Of a stretch of 64,000 nucleotides of DNA, positions 49,793 to 58,414 are shown in pieces. Under the pieces are notes generated by a model. It was given only the letters and a program-made list of their open reading frames with translations, was not told where the DNA came from and did no database searches. Positions within the stretch are counted from its first letter, which is position 1. Each line of letters opens with the position of its first letter. The stretch is taken from the NCBI RefSeq assembly GCF_943193045.1, contig NZ_CALPCN010000003.1:124001-188000 (forward strand), written 5' to 3'. Made by a program: the position numbers and the translations under genes. This DNA is from Pumilibacter muris (GTDB lineage Bacteria; Bacillota; Clostridia; Christensenellales; Pumilibacteraceae).

Positions 49793-51961
49793 ATGCGTCG
49801 GGTCGTGAACGTGCGCGCAACCGTGCTTGCGGCGGCGAGTGAAACGGCGGTTATACTTATTCTCGCGCTCGGCGGAAAAAGCGTCGGTGCCGCTCTTATT
49901 ATCGGCTTGTTCATGTTGGCGGCTTATATTATTGCGGGTGTCGTAAGCGTGAAAACTTCTAAAAAGAAGTTGCTTGCGGCGCTCGTTTTCGCATTCGTTC
50001 TTTCGGTTGTTACGACTGCGACTTATACGATTAGACTTTTCTCTTATAATTCGTTCGTGCCCGATGCGAACGCGCAATACGAAGTCGACGGCGAAATAGA
50101 CGCGGTTGTCTCTAAACACGGAACTGTTGAAAGCTTAACTCTAACGGCTGTGAAGATAGACGGAAAGAAAACGAACGGCAAAGTGCAAGTGTTTTTCGAA
50201 GAGGACGATGTTCCCGCCGACAGCTTGCCGCTCGGCGCGTCGTTTTCTGTTCGCGGCAAACTGCGCGCCGTAGAACTTGTTTCCGACGCCGAAATAAACG
50301 GCTCGGCATACAGAAAAAATTTGCGTTACAAGTTGTATGCCGAATATTCCGACGCTGTGAGCGTAGCGGGCAAAGCGGGGCTTTTCGTTAGAATGCGAGC
50401 GACGATTTATAACCGTTTGCGTTCGGCGTGCGGCTATAAATACGGTTCTGTTGCATATTGTATGCTAACGGGCGACAAGAGCGAACTCGATTCCACCGCG
50501 TCGGATATGTTCACTCTTGCGGGAATAGGACATGTGCTCGCGGTGTCGGGGCTTCATGTGGGGTTAATTGCGGGCATGTTCGAATTTTTGCTGAGAAAGC
50601 TAAGAGTTCCGCGACTTGCGCGCGTCATATCCGTTGTGGCGGCGCTTAGCTTTTACGCCGCGTTCGTAGGTTTTTCGGCATCGGTTGTTCGCGCGGTTAT
50701 TATGTGCGCCGTAGCGCTTGCCACGCTTGTGAACGGGCAAAGAAAAGACGCGCTTTGTTCGCTTGGGTTCGCGTATTCTTTAATACTCGCGGCGGAGCCG
50801 TTTTTGCTCGGCGAGGTAGGCTTTTTAATGAGTTTTTCGGCGGTATTTGGACTTGTTCTGTTTGCGGGCACTTTCACCAAAATTTTGCGCAAAATAAAGC
50901 TGCCCAAATTTGCGGCGGCTCCGCTTGCGGCAACGGTATCGGCTCAAATAGGAACGCTTCCCGTGTCGGCATATTTCTTCGGCGCCATTCAAACTTATTC
51001 GGTGCTTTTCAACCTGCTCGCCGTGCCTCTTTTATCGGTGATTTTCGCACTCTTTTTATTTATAACGCCGATTAGTATTTTGTTTAAAACCGACGTGTTG
51101 TTGCGCGTGTGCGGAATGGGACTCGCCGTTACGGACATTTTGGTGGGCTTTGCGGCTAATTTGCCTTTCGCCTCGTTGAACACCGTGCCGAACAAAGCCG
51201 TGTTTGCGGCTTATCCCGCAATGTTCGTTGCGAGTAAGTTTTTTATGCTTCCCAAGCTGAAACGCACGGTGTCGTTGTGCGTTTTCGCGTTGGTGCTCTC
51301 GTCCGTTTTTCTGCCGTCGGCAGTGGCTCTGCAAGTGCCCCGAAAGCTGAGAAACTCGGTTTTGGCGGTAAACTCTTACGGCGAAGTTACAACGGTGATT
51401 CTAACCGAAAAGGCGTTTGTTGTCGGCGACGTTAAAAATCCGTCGGCGCTTTCGCGCACACTTGAAAAATACGGAATTTTAAAGATAGAAGCTATTCTGT
51501 TAAACCGCTTAACGGAAGAAGCGGGCGAGTCGGTGAGCGAGCTTATGAGAAAATATTCTGTGCAAAAGGTGCTGTGTCCGCTCGATTGCGTGGAGCCCGA
51601 CGGACTTGCCGCAATGGGGAAGTACAAAAATTTTTACGCATGGGAAGAAAGCCCGTTGCAAAGTTTTGCTCCCGTTTCGGTTGGCTCTCGCCATGCGGGA
51701 TATATTTACACTTCGGAAACGGGCGCTGCGCTTCTTGCGGTGAGCTACTCTTCGAGGTATACCGCTTTGTCGCCCGAAACTCTCGATTCGGCTGCAATTA
51801 TACGCTGTTTCGCCTATTCGAACGCGTATTCCGAAAGAATTTATTTAACTAATTTGCCGCGCGGCTATTTCGGCGAAGAACCCGCGCATCAATTTTCTAC
51901 AGCCGAACTCGGCTCGTTCGCGTTCGGGCTTTCGTCGGGAACTGTGATAAGCAAAAAATAA
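49793..51961 (+). CDS. comEC: ComEC/Rec2-type DNA uptake channel protein
   Basis: A 722-residue polytopic membrane protein. It has an N-terminal soluble domain (about 85-175), then the competence block with TGDKSELDSTASDMFTLAGI and HVLAVSGLHVGLIAG near residue 250, and many membrane segments to about 500. The C-terminal region aligns in outline with the metallo-beta-lactamase domain, but the usual SHPHADHIGG is replaced by NRLTEEAGES, so no metal site remains. Known role: transport of transforming single strands across the membrane. AAAAGGAG precedes the ATG. Confidence 0.88.
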   Translation: MRRVVNVRATVLAAASETAVILILALGGKSVGAALIIGLFMLAAYIIAGVVSVKTSKKKLLAALVFAFVLSVVTTATYTIRLFSYNSFVPDANAQYEVDGEIDAVVSKHGTVESLTLTAVKIDGKKTNGKVQVFFEEDDVPADSLPLGASFSVRGKLRAVELVSDAEINGSAYRKNLRYKLYAEYSDAVSVAGKAGLFVRMRATIYNRLRSACGYKYGSVAYCMLTGDKSELDSTASDMFTLAGIGHVLAVSGLHVGLIAGMFEFLLRKLRVPRLARVISVVAALSFYAAFVGFSASVVRAVIMCAVALATLVNGQRKDALCSLGFAYSLILAAEPFLLGEVGFLMSFSAVFGLVLFAGTFTKILRKIKLPKFAAAPLAATVSAQIGTLPVSAYFFGAIQTYSVLFNLLAVPLLSVIFALFLFITPISILFKTDVLLRVCGMGLAVTDILVGFAANLPFASLNTVPNKAVFAAYPAMFVASKFFMLPKLKRTVSLCVFALVLSSVFLPSAVALQVPRKLRNSVLAVNSYGEVTTVILTEKAFVVGDVKNPSALSRTLEKYGILKIEAILLNRLTEEAGESVSELMRKYSVQKVLCPLDCVEPDGLAAMGKYKNFYAWEESPLQSFAPVSVGSRHAGYIYTSETGAALLAVSYSSRYTALSPETLDSAAIIRCFAYSNAYSERIYLTNLPRGYFGEEPAHQFSTAELGSFAFGLSSGTVISKK

Positions 51962-52008
51962 AGCCGCAACGTCGGCGTTTATCCGTTGCGGCTTGCGTGA
52001 TTTTTTAT
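51961..52008 (+). terminator. comEC terminator
   Basis: Arms AAGCCGCAAC/GTTGCGGCTT with a T-run shortly after (52001-52006); also close to the 3' end of the convergent fprA gene. Confidence 0.75.
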
Positions 52009-52023
52009 TACGTTGTGTGAGAG

Positions 52024-53175
52024 TTATTTGCTCAATTCGTCGGCAAGCGCCGTAAGTTCCGAAATTGTTTGCTCGTTTACCGCCGAATTTACGGTAACGG
52101 ATTTTTCGGTAAAAGTTATATTTTTCATGGTTTCGAATATCGAACGCATAACTTTGTTTGCTACCGGCGCCCAACTGCCGTTTTCTATTAGCGCCACTTT
52201 GCGGTTTTGATAGTTTTTGCTTTTTATGCGGTTTAAGAAATGTTCCATAACGGGGAAGAGCCAACCGTCGTATGTCGAGCATGCAACCGCGAGCTTATCG
52301 TAGCGGAAAGCGTTCGCAACGGCTTGCGGCATGTCGTCGCGCGTTAGGTCTGCGGTTTCCACTTTAACGCCTTTGCCGCGCAAAATGTCGGCAAGTTTTT
52401 CGGCGGCTTCGGCGGTGTTACCGTAAATAGAAGCATACGCAATCATAACGCCGCTGTCTTCGGCGGCATAAGAGCTCCAAATGTCGTATTTGCCCAAATA
52501 ATATTCGAGATTTTCGTTGAGAACGGGACCGTGCAACGGGCAAATCGTTTTAATATCGAGTGCGGAAGCCTTTTTGAGCACCGTTTGAACGGGCGCGCCG
52601 TATTTGCCCACTATGTTCATGTAATAGCGCCGTGCTTCGCTTGTCCAGTCTTCGTTTACGTCTAAGGCTCCGAATTTTCCGAAAGCGTCGGCGGAAAACA
52701 ACACTTTTTCGGTGGTTTCGTAAGAGAGCATAACTTCGGGCCAATGCACCATAGGCGCGAATATGAATTTAAGAGTGTGCTTTCCGATAGGCAGTTCTTC
52801 GCCGTCTTTCACCGAGAGCTTGTTTTTTATAACGTCGCCGAAAAATCGCTCGGCTATCGTAAACGTTTTTTCGTTGCCCACTACGGTTACATCGGGATAT
52901 TTTTTCAAAAAAGCCGTTAAGCTTGCCGAGTGGTCCGGCTCCATGTGCGACACAATGAGGTAGTGCGGCACTTTTTTACCGAGTGCGGCTGCCACTTTCG
53001 AAAGCCATTCGTCGGTTTTGCGTTTATCTACGGTGTCGAACACCGTAATTTTTTCGTCGAACAATATATAAGAATTATAAGACATTCCGTTGGGCACAAC
53101 ATATTGCCCTTCGAACAAGTCTATTGTTTTGTCGTTTACGCCGACGTACTTAATGCTTTCCGAAATATTTTCCAT
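52024..53175 (-). CDS. fprA: FprA-family A-type flavoprotein (flavodiiron)
   Basis: A 383-residue enzyme reducing oxygen to water or nitric oxide to nitrous oxide in anaerobes. The N-terminal beta-lactamase-like diiron domain has SHMEPDHSAS (H-x-E-x-D-H) and CPLHGP; the C-terminal flavodoxin domain has IAYASIYGNTAEAAEKLAD and ACSTYDGWLFP. The ATG at 53175 is preferred over the GTG at 53184, which falls in the ribosome site (AGAGGTG). Monocistronic with its own promoter. Confidence 0.95.
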   Translation of the reverse strand: MENISESIKYVGVNDKTIDLFEGQYVVPNGMSYNSYILFDEKITVFDTVDKRKTDEWLSKVAAALGKKVPHYLIVSHMEPDHSASLTAFLKKYPDVTVVGNEKTFTIAERFFGDVIKNKLSVKDGEELPIGKHTLKFIFAPMVHWPEVMLSYETTEKVLFSADAFGKFGALDVNEDWTSEARRYYMNIVGKYGAPVQTVLKKASALDIKTICPLHGPVLNENLEYYLGKYDIWSSYAAEDSGVMIAYASIYGNTAEAAEKLADILRGKGVKVETADLTRDDMPQAVANAFRYDKLAVACSTYDGWLFPVMEHFLNRIKSKNYQNRKVALIENGSWAPVANKVMRSIFETMKNITFTEKSVTVNSAVNEQTISELTALADELSK

Positions 53176-53214
53176 TGAGTTCACCTCTGTATAGTATTGT
53201 AAATTTTCGCTTGT

Positions 53215-53244
53215 ATTATAACAACCGCTTGTCGTTCAAGTCAA
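53215..53244 (-). promoter_or_regulatory. fprA promoter
   Basis: Minus-strand TTGACT (53244-53239) and TATAAT (53220-53215), spacer 18. Confidence 0.85.
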
Positions 53245-53388
53245 CCGTTTTGTATAGAGCGGCGCTATTTGCATTTAAATGAGCGATTAAATATTTGCCG
53301 AAATAGTTTCTATAAGTATAACATAATTTATAAAAACATACAAGCGTATGCGCCGAAAATTGAGTGCCGCAAACCGTACAACTAAAAT

Positions 53389-53422
53389 AAAAGCTCGAAC
53401 GCGTTGTCGCAATCGAGCTTTT
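53389..53422 (-). terminator. Terminator of the InlB-repeat lipoprotein gene
   Basis: Perfect 10-bp arms AAAAGCTCGA/TCGAGCTTTT just beyond the stop. Confidence 0.85.
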
Positions 53423-53428
53423 AACTTG

Positions 53429-54526
53429 CTATTCGGTTATTTCTTCGTCGGTGATTTTTTCGAACGTGATATTGAAATCGCCGTAGTATAAGATTTTAGG
53501 TTTTTCGTCGCCGCGATATTTAATTACAATATTAGCTTTAATAATATTGTAATCGGGGCTGTCGGCTATAATAATTTCGTTAACATTGCTTGAAACGGTC
53601 ATTGTGCATGTTGCGCCTACCGTTTCGGTGGTTATATCGGGATTGTTGTATAAATTCGTGGCGTAAGCGTAGTGGGCAACCAAGTTCAAATCGTGTTCGA
53701 ATTCTTTCGGAACGGTAATTTTAGTAAGGTTTTCGCCGCGCGTAGGTTCCGCTTGCCCTTCGTATGTCCAGCCTAAAAACAAATAACCTGCGTATCTGTT
53801 GTGGTAAAGAGTTAGAGTTGTGTCGGTTGCGCCGTTTGACGTAAAAGAAGTTTTCGTATTGTCTTCGTGGATTTTAATGTGCGAAGTCGTTGTGTTCGTA
53901 ACGTCTACCGAATATGAAATATTGCAGGTTTTTCCCCATTTCGCATGGCAGTGGATTGTAGTGTCGTCCGCGTCTAACTTGAGCGAAAGAGTCTTTATCG
54001 GAGTTGTAAAGCTTTCGTCCTCGTACCAACCCAAAAACACATAGTCGCCGTTTTTAGTCGGGTCTTTCAAAATTACTTTGCCGTTGGCTCTCTCGGGATT
54101 ATCGGGATTGTTAATTCCGCCGTTCAGGTGATACACTACGTTGTAAGAAATGGGTTCGTATTTGGCGTAAAGATTGTAGACTTTGCCTGCGCCGCCCTCT
54201 CCCGTGATGGGGAACGGAAGACTTATCACTTCGCCTGCGCCGCCTTCTTCAAGCGTGTAGCCCATAAAAGTATAACCGGGTTTTTCGGGCGGGGTATAGA
54301 ATTTTTCGATATTATAAGTTTCGCCTTTCACAATAGAATACTTTTCTTGATAATAGTGTTCTATTGCCACGTCATATTCGTAATGATAATTAACTTGCGC
54401 AAAGGTGTACGCTATGTTCGGCGTCGTTTTGTCCGAACTTGACTCGGTGTTTAAGCAACCCGTAAAAAACGAAAAAGAACACATGCAAAAAACAAGTAAA
54501 ATCAAAAATCTTTTGATACTCTTCAT
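53429..54526 (-). CDS. Lipoprotein with InlB-type (Listeria-Bacteroides) repeats
   Basis: A 365-residue lipoprotein with lipobox FTGC (C24). At least three beta-grasp-like repeats are visible: PEKPGYTFMGYTLEEGG, TKNGDYVFLGWYEDESFTTP and NRYAGYLFLGWTYEGQ. They are separated by YAKYEP- and HAKWG-type strands. Such repeats mediate binding or act as stalks on cell surfaces. The ATG at 54526 (GGAG upstream) starts the signal peptide; the frame from 54568 is too long. Ligand unknown. Confidence 0.85.
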   Translation of the reverse strand: MKSIKRFLILLVFCMCSFSFFTGCLNTESSSDKTTPNIAYTFAQVNYHYEYDVAIEHYYQEKYSIVKGETYNIEKFYTPPEKPGYTFMGYTLEEGGAGEVISLPFPITGEGGAGKVYNLYAKYEPISYNVVYHLNGGINNPDNPERANGKVILKDPTKNGDYVFLGWYEDESFTTPIKTLSLKLDADDTTIHCHAKWGKTCNISYSVDVTNTTTSHIKIHEDNTKTSFTSNGATDTTLTLYHNRYAGYLFLGWTYEGQAEPTRGENLTKITVPKEFEHDLNLVAHYAYATNLYNNPDITTETVGATCTMTVSSNVNEIIIADSPDYNIIKANIVIKYRGDEKPKILYYGDFNITFEKITDEEITE

Positions 54527-54558
54527 TATATTTATACTCCTAAATTTGCAGTATATAT

Positions 54559-54587
54559 AGCTTAGCATATATATTGTTTTTTGTCAA
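54559..54587 (-). promoter_or_regulatory. Promoter of the InlB-repeat lipoprotein gene
   Basis: Minus-strand TTGACA (54587-54582) and TAAGCT (54564-54559), spacer 17. The -10 is in an ATATAT palindrome (arms ATATATAGCTTAGCATATATAT-like, imperfect). Confidence 0.65.
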
Positions 54588-54658
54588 GAGGACGGAAAAA
54601 ACGAACCGCGATTACAAAGCAAAGACGGATAGGCAGGGTGGGGCTTGTTATAATTTGA

Positions 54659-55138
54659 CTAACTTAGCGTTTCGATGAGGCAGCCGTTGCGCTTATAATA
54701 GTCTATCATTTCGGGGATTTTCTTTTTATCGTAGCTTGTAACGCAGTCGGATAGCACATGCACTATATAGCCGTTCTTTGTCATATTGTAGCAAGTGGAT
54801 TTAACGCATGCTACGGCGTCGGCGCCCGCCACATAAAATTCTTTAATATTGTTCTCGCTTACGAAAGCGGCAAATTCTTCGCTTGTTAACGCATTGCCTT
54901 TGCTTTTAACGAATATGTTATTTGACGCTATTTTCATATCGGGCACTAATTCCGCTCCGCGAGTATTCGGCTTGAAAGTTCTTGTGCCTGCCGATAAGTT
55001 ATTGTGTTTGATATATACAACATGAATATTGTTATTAACAGCCCAATCGATAGCGGCATTTATATTGCCGATTATTTCTTTGTAGTTTTTGGTTATATCG
55101 TTTTGAATGTCGATTACAATCAACGCTTTATCTTGCAT
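54659..55138 (-). CDS. Isochorismatase-family cysteine hydrolase
   Basis: A 159-residue single-domain protein with the Asp-Lys-Cys triad of this fold: ALIVIDIQND (D9), NIFVKSKGNAL (Lys near 79) and ADAVACVKST (Cys near 109). The family includes nicotinamidases and various amide or isochorismate hydrolases; nothing in the neighbourhood fixes the substrate. GAGAGG precedes the ATG. Monocistronic with its own promoter. Confidence 0.87.
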   Translation of the reverse strand: MQDKALIVIDIQNDITKNYKEIIGNINAAIDWAVNNNIHVVYIKHNNLSAGTRTFKPNTRGAELVPDMKIASNNIFVKSKGNALTSEEFAAFVSENNIKEFYVAGADAVACVKSTCYNMTKNGYIVHVLSDCVTSYDKKKIPEMIDYYKRNGCLIETLS

Positions 55139-55184
55139 TCGGTTACCTCTCTTTATGTTTTTTTATCGTTTATTAAACAAATTC

Positions 55185-55213
55185 ATTATACCATAAACGT
55201 CGCGTATTTTCAA
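55185..55213 (-). promoter_or_regulatory. Promoter of the isochorismatase-family gene
   Basis: Minus-strand TTGAAA (55213-55208) and TATAAT (55190-55185), spacer 17. Beyond it, 55214-55398 holds nothing I recognise. Confidence 0.8.
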
Positions 55214-55398
55214 GAAAATAACGCTGTTGAATTTATACGACGGAAAAATGTTGTTTTGATTTTTTCAAAAATAAATATCAAAAGCTAATTCTTTTTCAAG
55301 CATAAGACATAAAAGAAAAAACAGAAACGAAAAATAAGACGAAACCGTATTCTGCAAGAGCAAAGTTTGAGTGTGCTTTCGGGCAAAATAAAGAAACA

Positions 55399-55426
55399 AA
55401 CGAACCGCTATGTTAAGCGGTTCGTT
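55399..55426 (-). terminator. tRNA cluster terminator
   Basis: Perfect 11-bp arms AACGAACCGCT/AGCGGTTCGTT; T-rich sequence follows on the minus strand. Confidence 0.85.
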
Positions 55427-55438
55427 TTAGGTTTGGAC

Positions 55439-55523
<85 letters not shown>

Positions 55524-55561
55524 GTAATATTCGAGTGTTTTAATTCACACTTTTATGTCGT

Positions 55562-55637
55562 TGGAGCCGGAGAAGGGACTTGAACCTTCAACCTACTGAT
55601 TACAAGTCAGTTGCTCTACCGATTGAGCTACTCCGGC
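55562..55637 (-). tRNA. tRNA-Thr (TGT)
   Basis: Acceptor GCCGGAG/CTCCGGC, anticodon loop CTTGTAA with TGT, encoded CCA. Confidence 0.95.
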
Positions 55638-55665
55638 ATACAAAAAAAGGATTTAATCCTTTTAA

Positions 55666-55741
<76 letters not shown>

Positions 55742-55748
55742 ATAAAAA

Positions 55749-55825
55749 TGGCGACCTGGAAGGGACTTGAACCCTCGACCTCTAGCGTGACAGGCTAGCG
55801 TTCTAACCAACTGAACTACCAGGCC
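55749..55825 (-). tRNA. tRNA-Asp (GTC)
   Basis: Acceptor GGCCTGG/CCAGGTC (one G-T pair), G discriminator as expected for Asp, anticodon loop CTGTCAC with GTC, encoded CCA. Confidence 0.95.
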
Positions 55826-55848
55826 AAATTTATGAAAAATAGGGAAAG

Positions 55849-55925
55849 TGGTGGGCCTTCAGGGACTTGAACCCCGGACAGGTCGGTTATGAGCCGACTG
55901 CTCTGACCAACTGAGCTAAAGGCCC
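55849..55925 (-). tRNA. tRNA with CAT anticodon (elongator Met or Ile2)
   Basis: Acceptor GGGCCTT/AAGGCCC is fully paired including position 1-72, so it is not the initiator. Anticodon loop CTCATAA. The GGCTCATAACC context recalls Ile2 (lysidine-modified CAT), but elongator Met cannot be excluded. Encoded CCA. Confidence 0.9.
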
Positions 55926-55999
55926 TAAAGCTCGGTTTTGCGTTATAGTTTTTTTATGCTTGCGCACGCAAAAACGCTCTTGCAAAAACTGACTTGTTT

Positions 56000-56028
56000 A
56001 CTATACTACAAATCGGCTTTTCTGTCAA
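56000..56028 (-). promoter_or_regulatory. Promoter of the five-tRNA operon
   Basis: Minus-strand TTGACA (56028-56023) and TATAGT (56005-56000), spacer 17. Confidence 0.85.
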
Positions 56029-56294
56029 GAAAAAAAACTCTGTTTTCGGAAAAAAGTGCAAAAAATATTTAATCGGGTTTGCGCGGCGCAATGGGGACGA
56101 CGCTTTTTTGTTTTGCGCAGGTATTGTGAGAGTATAAAAGCGTAGCCGACAAAATTAGCCTGTTTAGCGCCATTATCGACAAAATCGTTGCGGCGGTTTT
56201 TGATACAATGGTTTTACGCAAAAAGAGAAAGCGGAATTTGCGGCACGGCGTCAAACGTTTGGCGCAAATAACCGTTCACGGAGGTATGAACAAA

Positions 56295-56603
56295 ATGAAA
56301 GTCGCTCATAAAATTGCGAACAACACGCTTTATGTGTCGATTTGCGGCGAGCTCGACGAAAGTTGCGCCGCGCCGCTGCGCGTTCGCCTCGACGAGCTTT
56401 TCGATGCGGCGGGAATAGCAAGAGTTGTGCTCGACCTCGCGGGCGTGTCGTTTATGGATTCTACGGGCATAGGTATGCTCATAGGCAGATACAAGGTGCT
56501 GAAAGCGAAAGGAATACCGCTGTTGCTGTCGTCGCCGCAAACGGTTGTTGATAAGTTGTTGTCGCTTTCGGGAATTTACGAAATAATGCCAAAAATCGGA
56601 TGA
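56295..56603 (+). CDS. spoIIAA: Anti-sigma F factor antagonist SpoIIAA (STAS domain)
   Basis: A 102-residue STAS protein. FMDSTGIGMLIGRYK carries the serine phosphorylated by SpoIIAB; unphosphorylated SpoIIAA frees sigma F in the forespore. Of the ATGs at 56286 and 56295 the second is preferred: GGAGGT ends right before the first but nine bases before the second. The longer frame from 56208 lacks similarity upstream. First gene of the spoIIA operon. No sigma-H promoter was identified with confidence in 56029-56280. Confidence 0.92.
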   Translation: MKVAHKIANNTLYVSICGELDESCAAPLRVRLDELFDAAGIARVVLDLAGVSFMDSTGIGMLIGRYKVLKAKGIPLLLSSPQTVVDKLLSLSGIYEIMPKIG

Positions 56604-56673
56604 GTTCGAAAGCTCGGCGCCGCAAACGGTTGTGCGGCGGGGAGCTAAGCGTTAGGAGGTTTCGGAATAATTT

Positions 56674-57114
56674 ATGGACAATTACATGCGTTTGAAAATA
56701 AAGGCAATCAGTTCGAACGAGGCGTTCGCGCGTAGCGCGGTAGCCGCTTTTTGCGTTGACGCAAACCCTACGGTAGATAAACTCGCCGACGTGAAAACGG
56801 CGGTTTCGGAAGCCGTTACTAACAGCATAGTTCACGGATATAACGGAAGCGGCGAAGGAGAGGTGGAAATATACGTCGAACGTAGCGGCAACACGGTACA
56901 TATCGAGGTTAAAGACTGCGGCGTGGGAATAGAAAACATAGAAAAAGCGCGCACGCCGTTTTTCACCACTAAACCCGACGAAGAGCGTTCGGGAATGGGC
57001 TTTACGGTTATGGAGTCGTTCATGGATTCTCTTTCGGTAGAGCCTAACGTTCCGCGCGGAGTTGTGGTGAAAATGAGTAAAAACCTCGACGGAGCCGAAA
57101 AAACTACGGAGTGA
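56674..57114 (+). CDS. spoIIAB: Anti-sigma F factor / serine kinase SpoIIAB
   Basis: A 146-residue GHKL-fold kinase. The N box VSEAVTNSIVHGY is near residue 50, the G1 box VKDCGVGI near 85 and the G2 region ERSGMGFTVMESFMD near 108. It holds sigma F inactive and phosphorylates SpoIIAA. TTAGGAGG precedes the ATG. Its end overlaps the sigF start (GTGA). Confidence 0.96.
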   Translation: MDNYMRLKIKAISSNEAFARSAVAAFCVDANPTVDKLADVKTAVSEAVTNSIVHGYNGSGEGEVEIYVERSGNTVHIEVKDCGVGIENIEKARTPFFTTKPDEERSGMGFTVMESFMDSLSVEPNVPRGVVVKMSKNLDGAEKTTE

Positions 57115-57839
57115 CACGGAATTTGCTGGAACAGAGCGTAACTCAAGAATTGATTTCAAAGGCGCAGGACGGCAATAACGAAGCGAAAACGGAGCTTATA
57201 GAGCAAAATTCGCCGCTTATAAAAAGCGTTATTCGCCGTTACCGCAACAAGGGAGTGGACTACGAAGATTTATATCAACTCGGTTGCATAGGTTTTTTAA
57301 AAGCAATCCGCAATTTTTCCGATGCCTTCGGAGTAAAATTCTCGACCTATGCCGTTCCCATGATAGCGGGCGAAGTAAAGCGCTTTTTACGCGACGACGG
57401 ATATATAAAGGTTTCGCGTTCGGTTAAGTCGCTTGCGTCTAAAATAAACTATTATATAGAGGAATACAAAAACAAAAACGGCGATAGCCCGAGCATAGAA
57501 ACTATTGCCGAAGAATTCGGAATAGAGGCGCAAGAAGCGGTGTTCGTGCTCGATTCGGCAAAGTTCCCTGTGTCGCTATACGATAAGACGGACGACGAGC
57601 ACAACCGCACGCTAATGGATAAACTCGCGTCGAAAGAAACGGTTGAGGACAACCTCGATAGAATTGTGCTTAAAGACGCTATTCAAAGCCTTGACGAGCG
57701 CGAGAAAAAAATAATACTTTTAAGATACTACCGCGACAAAACCCAAAGCGAGGTTGCGCGCGTTCTAAACGTTTCGCAAGTGCAGATTTCGCGGCTTGAA
57801 AACAAAATTCTCGAAAAGCTCAAACGAGGATTTTCGTAA
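57111..57839 (+). CDS. sigF: RNA polymerase sigma-F factor
   Basis: A 242-residue sporulation sigma factor with region 2 (DYEDLYQLGCIGFLKAIRNF, core binding and -10 melting), region 3 and region 4 (RDKTQSEVARVLNVSQVQIS helix-turn-helix near the C-terminus). The GTG start at 57111 overlaps the spoIIAB stop, so translation is coupled, as in other endospore formers. The operon marks this lineage as capable of, or descended from, sporulation. Confidence 0.96.
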   Translation: MTRNLLEQSVTQELISKAQDGNNEAKTELIEQNSPLIKSVIRRYRNKGVDYEDLYQLGCIGFLKAIRNFSDAFGVKFSTYAVPMIAGEVKRFLRDDGYIKVSRSVKSLASKINYYIEEYKNKNGDSPSIETIAEEFGIEAQEAVFVLDSAKFPVSLYDKTDDEHNRTLMDKLASKETVEDNLDRIVLKDAIQSLDEREKKIILLRYYRDKTQSEVARVLNVSQVQISRLENKILEKLKRGFS

Positions 57840-57852
57840 GACACGAAAATAT

Positions 57853-57882
57853 TTGACAACGGAGTTGCGCTTCTTGTATAAT
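57853..57882 (+). promoter_or_regulatory. Promoter of small lipoprotein gene
   Basis: TTGACA (57853-57858) and TATAAT (57877-57882), spacer 18. Confidence 0.85.
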
Positions 57883-57913
57883 TAAAACATAATAATTTTA
57901 CAAGAGGTGGATT

Positions 57914-58414
57914 ATGAAAAAGAGGTTGTTTGCCGCCGTTACGGTGCTCGTTATGTCCGTGTTGGCGGCTTTTTGTATGCTCGGTTGCAATTCGGGCGGC
58001 TCGGATACTTTGCGCACATACAGTTCTTTGAAAATGAAAGAAAAATATGTAAGGCTTGATGACGATTCTTCGCCAAGTACATCTTTGCAAGTTTCTTACA
58101 CTTTTTATTCAAACGGAACGGGAGAATATGATTATTTTAACAAATCTTATTCTTATACCGGCGGAGGTAATACCACTTATAACATTTCTTCATACATTAT
58201 AAAATTCAAATACACTTATTGCGATAAAGATAAGGAAGGAATTGCTTGTTTTTACGATTCAATCGAATATAAGGATAACGACAATCAACATTCCGATAAG
58301 TCGGATTGGTATTCGATTTTAACGGTCTCGGAAAATATACTTATGAATATGGGCGGCACAGTTTATGTGCGCGAGGGATATAAAGACAAAGAGTTGCCTA
58401 ATTTTACTCTGTAA
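57914..58414 (+). CDS. Small lipoprotein of unknown function
   Basis: A 166-residue protein with lipobox MLGC (C25). The mature part is Tyr/Ser/Asn-rich and beta-like (GEYDYFNKSYSYTGGG), without a recognised domain. It has its own promoter and AAGAGGTGG before the ATG. Its 3' end overlaps the convergent MATE gene by 11 bases. The base composition is more AT-rich than that of sigF just upstream. Confidence 0.8.
   Translation: MKKRLFAAVTVLVMSVLAAFCMLGCNSGGSDTLRTYSSLKMKEKYVRLDDDSSPSTSLQVSYTFYSNGTGEYDYFNKSYSYTGGGNTTYNISSYIIKFKYTYCDKDKEGIACFYDSIEYKDNDNQHSDKSDWYSILTVSENILMNMGGTVYVREGYKDKELPNFTL

Noticed and set aside
55849-55925. Initiator tRNA-fMet
   Set aside because: The 1-72 pair is G-C; bacterial initiators have an unpaired 1-72.
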